A stretch of 25,850 nucleotides of DNA, taken from NCBI GenBank assembly GCA_937968035.1, contig CALBTS010000534.1, forward strand, positions 1 to 25,850, given 5' to 3'. The notes under the pieces were generated by a model, which had not been told where the DNA came from, did not search any database, and saw only the letters and a list, made by a program, of their open reading frames with translations. Positions 21,533 to 25,850 of this stretch are shown here, piece by piece. Positions within the stretch are counted from its first letter, which is position 1; every line of letters starts with the position of its first letter. A program made the position numbers and the translations under genes. This DNA comes from an uncultured Methanomethylovorans sp. GTDB lineage: Archaea > Halobacteriota > Methanosarcinia > Methanosarcinales > Methanosarcinaceae.

Positions 21533-21850
21533 ATGAAAATTCAGCAGATCAGGAAGCTGGAAAAAATGGGCTTTAACCTTCGTGGAATTGATGCGGAAGC
21601 CGTGGACCGGAGGGTCCGCATGGTCATAGAAGACTCACGGTGCATCCCAGAGCGTATCGTCAAGAGGATCACCCCGATGCTGGGGGAAAATGACAGCATC
21701 CGAATCACCTTTACTGGAGTGGAGGTTAGGCTGGCCGGGGATTATACGGTCAACGACAATGGTCAGCTTCAGGAACGCATCTCCCGCAGGACATCGAACC
21801 GGATCCAGAACAAAATCCGCCGGTTCACCTGCATGGGGATCGGCGAATAA
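21533..21850 (+). CDS. Small early protein of unknown function
   Basis: The start is ATG at 21533, with GAGGAGAG upstream after a CA-rich leader (AAACAAACCAACCAACC); an earlier in-frame GTG at 21467 lies inside the promoter -10 region and is rejected. The 105-residue protein is basic (MKIQQIRKLEKMGFNLRGID, then AVDRRVRMVIEDSRC, and RTSNRIQNKIRRFTC at the C terminus). The N-terminal helix and basic end suggest nucleic acid or host-protein binding, but no family is recognised. It is followed by the structured RNA element. It is the first gene of the early block and so an early host-modifying protein is plausible. Confidence 0.75.
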   Translation: MKIQQIRKLEKMGFNLRGIDAEAVDRRVRMVIEDSRCIPERIVKRITPMLGENDSIRITFTGVEVRLAGDYTVNDNGQLQERISRRTSNRIQNKIRRFTCMGIGE

Positions 21851-21905
21851 TTGATCCTTTATCCTGCTACTATCTCACGGGATGGTGGCAGGAATAAGGG
21901 ATCAA
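21851..21905 (+). promoter_or_regulatory. Conserved RNA stem-loop element, copy 1
   Basis: Directly after the stop codon, TTGATCCTTTATCCTGC (21851-21867) pairs with a 3' arm at 21888-21905 with one bulge. The apex holds the conserved core (21866-21888): GCTACTAT, two variable bases, then CACGGGATGGTGG. It is followed by A7, not U's, so it is not a standard terminator. Confidence 0.8.
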
Positions 21906-21913
21906 AAAAATCC

Positions 21914-21942
21914 TTGACATTGCAATCAGGCCTTGATATTGA
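21914..21942 (+). promoter_or_regulatory. Early promoter P2
   Basis: TTGACA (21914-21919), 17 bases, TATTGA (21937-21942). It lies between RNA element copy 1 and the next gene. The words GGCCTTGATATTGA resemble GGCCTTTGATATACC of P3. Confidence 0.8.
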
Positions 21943-21982
21943 TGGGCCGAAACCAAAAACAACCAACCAAACGGAGGACACC

Positions 21983-22459
21983 ATGAAAAAATTCTACGTT
22001 GTCGAGACAAATTACGTCGGCCCGAACACGCAGGTGCATATCGACGGTGACGAGCTTGAGATTCGCACCTCACCGGCCCTTTACAACTCCTCCCGCAAGC
22101 CCTGTATTTCCGGTTGGGCGGGGACCACGAACGATTGGGCAACCTACGCTCACGGCGAATTTAGCGACATCACCAGCGCCATGAAATACGTCCGCGAGAA
22201 CTGGGGAACGCGCGATGCAGAAAACAACCCGTGTGACGAGCACGTCCTGAGAACATTTAAGATTGGCAATCTCCAACCTCTCACACGAGAGGAAACGGAA
22301 AACTATATCTGGCCAGAGATCGGCCTGATCCCGCAGGATATCACAGATGATGAGATCCGTGTGCGGATCGACGACTGGACGGAGGCGGCAGAGATCGACG
22401 GCTATGCGCTGGACTGTAAACACGCCGAGCGCCTGATTTTCGATCACCTGGGGCGCTAA
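21983..22459 (+). CDS. Early protein of unknown function, 158 residues
   Basis: ATG at 21983 follows ACGGAGGACACC and the CA-rich leader AACAACCAACCAAA. The product starts MKKFYVVETNYVGPNTQVHI and includes the patterns LEIRTSPALYNSSRKPCISG, TNDWATYAHGEFSDI and a helical end, YALDCKHAERLIFDHLGR. It is soluble, acidic and mixed alpha/beta, with no signal peptide. I do not recognise a domain. It has its own promoter (P2) and a downstream RNA element, so it seems an independently regulated unit. Confidence 0.78.
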   Translation: MKKFYVVETNYVGPNTQVHIDGDELEIRTSPALYNSSRKPCISGWAGTTNDWATYAHGEFSDITSAMKYVRENWGTRDAENNPCDEHVLRTFKIGNLQPLTREETENYIWPEIGLIPQDITDDEIRVRIDDWTEAAEIDGYALDCKHAERLIFDHLGR

Positions 22460-22514
22460 TCAGAGTTTTACCCGGCTACTATTCCACGGGATGGTGGTCG
22501 GAGTAAGATCCTGA
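22460..22514 (+). promoter_or_regulatory. Conserved RNA stem-loop element, copy 2
   Basis: TCAGAGTTTTACCCG (22460-22474) pairs with CGGAGTAAGATCCTGA (22499-22514) with two G-U pairs, one mismatch and one bulge. The core at 22475-22497 equals that of copy 1 except the two variable bases. The next gene's leader starts straight after. Confidence 0.82.
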
Positions 22515-22542
22515 AATAACAACACAAACGGACGGAGGGTAC

Positions 22543-22686
22543 ATGAAAAGAGCAATAGTCATCTGGATCGCCACCATCGGCATCATCCTCGCAGGAGGGG
22601 AAACGCCTGACCGTTTTTGGCCCTGGGTAAATTTGGCGGGTATCTTCCTAATCCTCATAGCGGGGGTTATGGCGCGGAGAGCGTAA
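22543..22686 (+). CDS. 47-residue two-span membrane protein
   Basis: ATG at 22543 follows GACGGAGGGTAC. The product MKRAIVIWIATIGIILAGG is a first membrane helix, then a short loop (ETPDRFWPWVN), then a second helix (LAGIFLILIAGVMA) and a basic end RRA. There is no promoter of its own; it would be read from P2 through the RNA element. Small membrane proteins in early blocks may act in superinfection exclusion or host takeover, but nothing here decides that. Confidence 0.7.
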   Translation: MKRAIVIWIATIGIILAGGETPDRFWPWVNLAGIFLILIAGVMARRA

Positions 22687-22693
22687 ATTTTTC

Positions 22694-22722
22694 TTGACTC
22701 AATGCCCGGCCTTTGATATACC
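22694..22722 (+). promoter_or_regulatory. Early promoter P3
   Basis: TTGACT (22694-22699), 17 bases, TATACC (22717-22722), 8 bases after the small membrane gene. It is the third promoter with the same layout in the block. Confidence 0.8.
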
Positions 22723-22765
22723 AGAAAACGGGTCGGGTAAAAAACAACCACACGGAGGTAGACAG

Positions 22766-23131
22766 ATGACAAAAGAAACCAAAAAGCATTTGGCATTTAC
22801 GATGGAAGCGGAACTGTATCGCGGATTAGTCACCACCGTTCACGAGCTGGTCGAGCGGTGGGCCCGGATTTTTGAAGTCCAGGAAAAAGAGATCTGGCCG
22901 CTATGGGAAAAGGTTTTTTCAGAGTTCTCTACCACGGGGACAAAGCTGGAGGCGCGTGGATACAAGAAGACGGTCAGGGGAAAGAATGCCGTCTACAATA
23001 AAAAAGTTAGGGCCCACATGCTTTACCCCGAGCTTGATGGGCTACAAGAGATCGGCTTTGAGCGAGACCAGATCCATTACCCCCCGGCTCATGCGGGATA
23101 CTTTGAGATAGAAGTGATGGTTTCCCTGTAA
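22766..23131 (+). CDS. Early protein of unknown function, 121 residues
   Basis: ATG at 22766 with CACGGAGGTAGACAG upstream; the longer frame from 22694 starts in the promoter and is rejected. The N terminus (MTKETKKHLAFTMEAELYRG) leads into a helical region, LVTTVHELVERWARIFEVQ and EIWPLWEKVFSEF, then a basic stretch KLEARGYKKTVRGKNAVY and a beta end HAGYFEIEVMVSL. Soluble; no domain recognised. Followed by RNA element copy 3. Confidence 0.77.
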   Translation: MTKETKKHLAFTMEAELYRGLVTTVHELVERWARIFEVQEKEIWPLWEKVFSEFSTTGTKLEARGYKKTVRGKNAVYNKKVRAHMLYPELDGLQEIGFERDQIHYPPAHAGYFEIEVMVSL

Positions 23132-23186
23132 TCAGAGCTTCATTCGGCTACTATCCCACGGGATGGTGGTCGAAGTGAAACCCTGA
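23132..23186 (+). promoter_or_regulatory. Conserved RNA stem-loop element, copy 3
   Basis: TCAGAGCTTCATTCG (23132-23146) pairs with CGAAGTGAAACCCTGA (23171-23186). Compared with copy 2, paired bases change together (CCG/CGG to TCG/CGA, and TTAC/GTAA to TTCA/GTGAA region), while the core at 23147-23169 is kept. This is evidence for an RNA structure under selection. Confidence 0.82.
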
Positions 23187-23206
23187 ACAACTAACGGAGG
23201 TGGAAA

Positions 23207-23533
23207 ATGGAACACAAGCTGACCGATGATCTACTCAAGGACATGCTAAACTATGCAAGGGCAGATGCCAGGTTCGATGAGGCTTCGACTGAGCAACGAT
23301 ACCAGGAGCTTTATGAGGCGCAAACGGCCCTGGGGCATGCCCTGTGGTCTTCTGACATGTCTACTGTGAGGGTCGCCCTGAAAGCCATACAGTCCCCACG
23401 GGCAAGGCATAGCCTGTTTAGCGTACTCTTAGACTTTCTGGGCTACGGTTTAACCGATGAACAGTTCAAAAAATGGAAGCATGAAAACCGCCCCGGAGCG
23501 TGGGGAAAACCCGACATGGCGGAGGTGGAGTGA
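23207..23533 (+). CDS. Early protein of unknown function, 108 residues
   Basis: ATG at 23207 with AACGGAGGTGGAAA upstream. The product (MEHKLTDDLLKDMLNYARAD) is largely helical, with QRYQELYEAQTALGHALW, then SPRARHSLFSVLLDFLGYGL and a polar C terminus GAWGKPDMAEVE. Its TGA overlaps the next ATG as TGATG, so the two genes are coupled. No domain is recognised. Confidence 0.75.
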   Translation: MEHKLTDDLLKDMLNYARADARFDEASTEQRYQELYEAQTALGHALWSSDMSTVRVALKAIQSPRARHSLFSVLLDFLGYGLTDEQFKKWKHENRPGAWGKPDMAEVE

Positions 23534-23778
23534 TGAAAGTAGTGCCTACAGCAAGCCTGGACGCCTGGGATTACGCTGTTCTCTCTAAAGGCTCTTCAAG
23601 TTATTTTGAGACGAAGGGGGATGTCGGGGCTGTTGCAGAATTTTACATCCGCGCTCACTCCCTAAAGGCCGGGGCAGACTTCGTGGTCTTTGAGGCTGCC
23701 ACCGAAAACGACTATTACATCCGGGTAACGGCAAGAGGGTTCGACATCTCATCAACCAATCCAAATGAGGGGGAGTAG
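23533..23778 (+). CDS. Small beta-rich early protein, 81 residues
   Basis: ATG at 23533 overlaps the previous stop; GGAGGTGG lies just upstream inside that gene. The product starts MKVVPTASLDAWDYAVLSKG and has alternating strands (VAEFYIRAHS, DFVVFEAA, DYYIRVTARGFDI), ending in an acidic tail. It may be a small single-domain protein. The next gene starts two bases after its stop. Function unknown. Confidence 0.72.
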   Translation: MKVVPTASLDAWDYAVLSKGSSSYFETKGDVGAVAEFYIRAHSLKAGADFVVFEAATENDYYIRVTARGFDISSTNPNEGE

Positions 23779-23780
23779 AC

Positions 23781-24203
23781 ATGACTAAGAAGGAATTCAC
23801 GAAAAGAGCAGAGAACGCCTGGATCGACAAGAAGCTCATCAACGCAACCGTCAAACAGTTGGGAGGGTGGAACGAGTTCAAGCTTCGCGCCCCCGATATC
23901 TGCCGATACGGTGCAGGTGGTGGAGTGCCAGGGTTCATTTACTACGATGACACCATTGAATTTTTCAACCGAAGCCGGATATGGATCAAGCTCATGTTCA
24001 TGAAAGCGGCTGAGGATGCAGGGGTGGACGTGCACGAGCTATTCCCCTCGATCATCAAACAATTCTCTATCCCGATGTTCTACGAGATTCTGTTCGATCC
24101 TTCGACGGCGTGGTCATCCGACGAGGGTGCCCTGATCAAAAACGTACTGACATGGGCCACACTGGAGAATATTGCAAGTTTATACACGAGCGAGGTGAAA
24201 TGA
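23781..24203 (+). CDS. Early protein, paralogue of the gene at 24895-25467
   Basis: This 140-residue protein has the pattern TVKQLGGWNEF (23-33), GVPGF (48-52), DDTIEFFNRSRIWIKLMF (56-73) and a helical C terminus ending LENIASLYTSEVK. The minus-strand protein at 24895-25467 has TIKRVGGWDEF, GVPGW and DEALAFFTLHRMRMIKFI in the same order and spacing, so the two share a domain. GGGGGAG lies upstream of the ATG. Biochemical role is not known; the shared domain is likely a small helical fold. Confidence 0.75.
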   Translation: MTKKEFTKRAENAWIDKKLINATVKQLGGWNEFKLRAPDICRYGAGGGVPGFIYYDDTIEFFNRSRIWIKLMFMKAAEDAGVDVHELFPSIIKQFSIPMFYEILFDPSTAWSSDEGALIKNVLTWATLENIASLYTSEVK

Positions 24204-24358
24204 TGGCGCGTTCAATCGATTATAAAATCGACCGGATGATTCAGGAGGCCATAGACGATATGGAATGCCCACTATCCGCGCCGGACGAGTGTTCCATATC
24301 GGACAAAATGTTCGATGCCATATTCGATGATCTATACGATGAGGAGGTGTGGCAATAA
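24203..24358 (+). CDS. Small acidic protein, 51 residues
   Basis: Two in-frame ATGs (24200 and 24203) overlap the upstream stop; the second has better spacing (7 bases) to GAGG. The product MARSIDYKIDRMIQEAIDDM is helical and followed by CPLSAPDECSISDKMFDAIF and a very acidic end, DDLYDEEVWQ. Strong acidity suggests a DNA mimic or inhibitor-type early protein, but that is speculation. It is the last gene before the terminator. Confidence 0.65.
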   Translation: MARSIDYKIDRMIQEAIDDMECPLSAPDECSISDKMFDAIFDDLYDEEVWQ

Positions 24359-24386
24359 TACAATAGTATACAACAACTTGTGCGAT

Positions 24387-24418
24387 AAGGCCTGGGGTTT
24401 CCTGGGCCTTTTCTATTT
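24387..24418 (+). terminator. Intrinsic terminator of the plus-strand block
   Basis: AAGGCCTGGG pairs with CCTGGGCCTT around a GTTT loop (10 bp including two G-U pairs), followed by TTTTCTATTT. The stop codon of the converging minus-strand nuclease-like gene lies inside the T tract (24413-24415). Confidence 0.85.
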
Positions 24419-24946
24419 GCAAAGTGCTTCAATATCCTCGCGGCTGACCATACAGTCCAAAAGAAGCAGAGACCGTGGTGACCTGATCCGACTAAAATCA
24501 GCAGTCAAGTTTATACATCCACCACACTCACCCCCGCCCACCATTACCTGTGGAACGAATGCTCTATGGATTAAAAAGAACACGAGCCCGCTATCATCCA
24601 AATACCGATTGTCAGCGCCATAGTTTTTCTCGCCTATCAACAGCAGAAAATCAAAATCTTTCGTCTGATTCTTCCAACCTAAAGGCCTACACCATGACCA
24701 TCGTGGTGTCGTTGTTTTTCTTGACGGGATATGAAGCTTTGACGACTTCACCTCAATTTTCAGGCCGTTCCTTACCTCTAAGTCATAGCCGGTACGATAT
24801 CCCGTCATCCTGCCGCCCGTGATGTGAGCCGCTATCAGTTCCCCCTTTAATCCGACTCCAGCGTGTTTTCTCCAAAACTCATTCTCCCGTAAAATCAGGG
24901 AGATAGTTTCTTCCACTGGTCCACAAGTTCCTGCAGAAAAATCCAT
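24413..24946 (-). CDS. PD-(D/E)XK nuclease-like protein
   Basis: The preferred start is ATG at 24946 (MDFSAGTCGPVEETISLILR), which overlaps the upstream gene by 52 bases; a longer frame to 25027 overlaps more. The 177-residue protein contains GELIAAHI (Glu36), GYDLEVRNG (Asp55) and LKIEVKSSKL (Glu65-x-Lys67), the order and spacing of a PD-(D/E)XK nuclease core. FDFLLLIGEKN follows as the usual strand after the core. Such domains occur in restriction enzymes, Holliday-junction resolvases and phage nucleases. The C-terminal part has CGGCINLTADFSRI, of unknown role. Substrate is not predictable. It could serve in phage replication or host-DNA degradation. Confidence 0.72.
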   Translation of the reverse strand: MDFSAGTCGPVEETISLILRENEFWRKHAGVGLKGELIAAHITGGRMTGYRTGYDLEVRNGLKIEVKSSKLHIPSRKTTTPRWSWCRPLGWKNQTKDFDFLLLIGEKNYGADNRYLDDSGLVFFLIHRAFVPQVMVGGGECGGCINLTADFSRIRSPRSLLLLDCMVSREDIEALCK

Positions 24947-25467
24947 GCAATCGCGATCCTCACCCTGTCGTAATCCCGTCCTGGAGCTTTTGTGAATATG
25001 GCTATGCCCATCTCTTCTTCCGACCATCCATCCAAAACGAGAGTAGGATATCCGGCCATCAGGTAATAGACATCCTGATATCCGAGATTATTAGCTAACC
25101 ACTTGATAAATTTGATCATTCTCATTCGGTGCAGGGTGAAGAAAGCAAGAGCTTCATCCGGATCGCTCCACCCTGGCACACCATCGATAATCCCTTCCTC
25201 ATCGATCAAATCCCCCAGGCGGATAAACTCATCCCATCCACCTACGCGCTTGATGGTCTCATCCACGAGGTCCTGCCCGAAAATGTCATACATGGTGGAC
25301 AGGTAGATTTCCCTTGGAGTAGCAGCATTCGCAACGGCCCGCACTTCCCTGCCATGGGATTGCATCAGCAACTCATATGCGGGTCGGTGGATGTACTGAT
25401 ATACAGGGACTCCGAGTCGTCTCATTACAGTTTTAGCGGCGTAGATAGTCTTTGGGTGCAGCTTCAT
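24895..25467 (-). CDS. Paralogue of the 23781-24203 protein, with extra N-terminal part
   Basis: A 190-residue protein with ATG at 25467, GAGG seven to eight bases upstream, overlapping the previous gene by 35 bases. Residues about 60-150 match the plus-strand protein: TIKRVGGWDEF (71-81), GVPGW (96-100), DEALAFFTLHRMRMIKF (104-120), then DVYYLM and WSEEE. The first 50 residues (MKLHPKTIYAAKTVMRRLGV, then PVYQYIHRPAYELLMQ) are extra. No known domain is recognised; the shared GGW and GVPG motifs could define a small phage-specific family. Confidence 0.75.
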   Translation of the reverse strand: MKLHPKTIYAAKTVMRRLGVPVYQYIHRPAYELLMQSHGREVRAVANAATPREIYLSTMYDIFGQDLVDETIKRVGGWDEFIRLGDLIDEEGIIDGVPGWSDPDEALAFFTLHRMRMIKFIKWLANNLGYQDVYYLMAGYPTLVLDGWSEEEMGIAIFTKAPGRDYDRVRIAIAWIFLQELVDQWKKLSP

Positions 25468-25729
25468 GCCATATCCTCATGTCGTTTTCCCCTATAGCCT
25501 GACGGATTGCCTGGGCTATGGAAAGCGCCATATGATCATCGTTGGTAGATCCCTCATGGACGTGCTCGATCAGGAGGGTGATGTACGGCAGTAGGTGAGC
25601 ACATGCAGCGTAAAACCCCTCAATGAATAAGGAGTCCACGTCCGGCGCTTGGGCATCTCCGTTTATTGTGGCCCAATGGAGTTTCCAGTAGTTCCACAAC
25701 TCTATTTTCAGTTCGCGGCTTATTGCCAT
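25433..25729 (-). CDS. Small helical protein, 98 residues
   Basis: ATG at 25729 is favoured; GGAG is 12 bases upstream, a bit far. A GTG at 25765 would add 12 residues (MVGRPAVEKRQK). The product MAISRELKIELWNYWKLHWA has helices throughout, including FYAACAHLLPYITLLIEHVH and MALSIAQAIRQAIG. No membrane segment is long enough to be certain, and no domain is recognised. It overlaps the stop of the truncated upstream gene and the start of the next gene, so the block is translated as a unit. Confidence 0.68.
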   Translation of the reverse strand: MAISRELKIELWNYWKLHWATINGDAQAPDVDSLFIEGFYAACAHLLPYITLLIEHVHEGSTNDDHMALSIAQAIRQAIGENDMRIWHEAAPKDYLRR

Positions 25730-25806
25730 TTTTTGTCTTTTCTCCACGGCCGGTCTGCCCACCACTCACCGAGATGAACAAGAATGCCCATATACCTTTT
25801 ATCCAT
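25720..25806 (-). CDS. 3' end of a gene cut by the contig end (or 28-residue ORF)
   Basis: The open frame reads MDKRYMGILVHLGEWWADRP then WRKDKKWQ and stops at TAA (25720-25722), overlapping the next ATG. The first codon sits exactly at the adapter junction, so the true start is probably outside the contig. The peptide is Trp- and Lys-rich. Nothing can be said on function. Confidence 0.5.
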   Translation of the reverse strand: MDKRYMGILVHLGEWWADRPWRKDKKWQ

Positions 25807-25850
25807 AGATCGGAAGAGCACACGTCTGAACTCCAGTCACCGAATACGAT
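25807..25850 (+). other. Illumina TruSeq index adapter (artefact)
   Basis: AGATCGGAAGAGCACACG begins at 25807 and continues as the index adapter with an index of CGAATACG. Any ORF starting here (for example one beginning MCSSDL on the minus strand) is false. The phage sequence ends at about 25806. Confidence 0.97.

Noticed and set aside
21851..21982. N-terminal extension of the gene at 21983
   Set aside because: It would run through the RNA element and the promoter P2, and the ATG at 21983 has a good GGAGG site.
25620..25823. Minus-strand ORF beginning MCSSDL
   Set aside because: The start is translated adapter sequence. Only the 3' phage part in another frame (25720-25806) may be real.

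Overview
The window is a fragment of a double-stranded DNA tailed-phage genome (or a prophage segment). It is bounded at both ends by Illumina adapter sequence (1-43 and 25807-25850), so the phage DNA runs from 44 to 25806. Genes are cut at the left end and probably at the right, so this is not a complete genome. Gene content (small and large terminase, a P22-sized portal, scaffold, coat, adaptor and a beta-propeller-like stabilisation or tail-hub protein, with no tape measure or tail-tube genes seen) suggests a short-tailed (podovirus-like) virion, but this is inference. Good sigma70-type promoters and AGGAGG-type ribosome binding sites indicate a bacterial host. Nothing identifies the host more closely. 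No integrase, repressor, tRNA or CRISPR array was found.

Layout. (1) 44-20751, all on the minus strand and transcribed right to left, is one densely packed late region. In order of transcription it holds: small terminase; large terminase carrying two mini-inteins; a small membrane protein; a zinc-finger protein; portal; FmdB-like zinc ribbon; a small acidic protein; scaffold; coat; a probable decoration protein; adaptor; stabilisation/hub protein; small virion proteins; a first lysis module (membrane coiled-coil protein, 38-residue membrane peptide, membrane-anchored GH24 lysozyme, secreted fibronectin-III protein); tail-fibre-like proteins; and a second lysis-like module (transglutaminase-like protein, M15 peptidase, zinc ribbon, holin-like membrane proteins). 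Many neighbours overlap by ATGA, GTGA or TAATG, and several gaps hold tiny ORFs. (2) 20752-21532 is a 0.8-kb divergent control region. It contains six dyad iterons with a 31-32-bp period between two 14-bp perfect palindromes, then a GCTACAAY array phased at 11 bp, a second copy of a 23-bp segment found inside terS, a long hairpin and a promoter. (3) 21533-24358, plus strand, holds eight small genes of unknown function that look like an early accessory block. Three have similar sigma70 promoters and a shared CA-rich leader. Three are followed by a conserved, covarying RNA stem-loop. (4) 24387-24418 is an intrinsic terminator between convergent blocks. (5) 24413-25806, minus strand, holds a PD-(D/E)XK nuclease-like gene, a paralogue of the facing plus-strand gene at 23781, a small gene, and the 3' end of another.

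The most unusual things here are the covarying RNA element in three copies, the iteron/palindrome region between the divergent blocks, and a terminase whose ATPase and nuclease active sites are each interrupted by an intein, so virion assembly would depend on two protein-splicing events.
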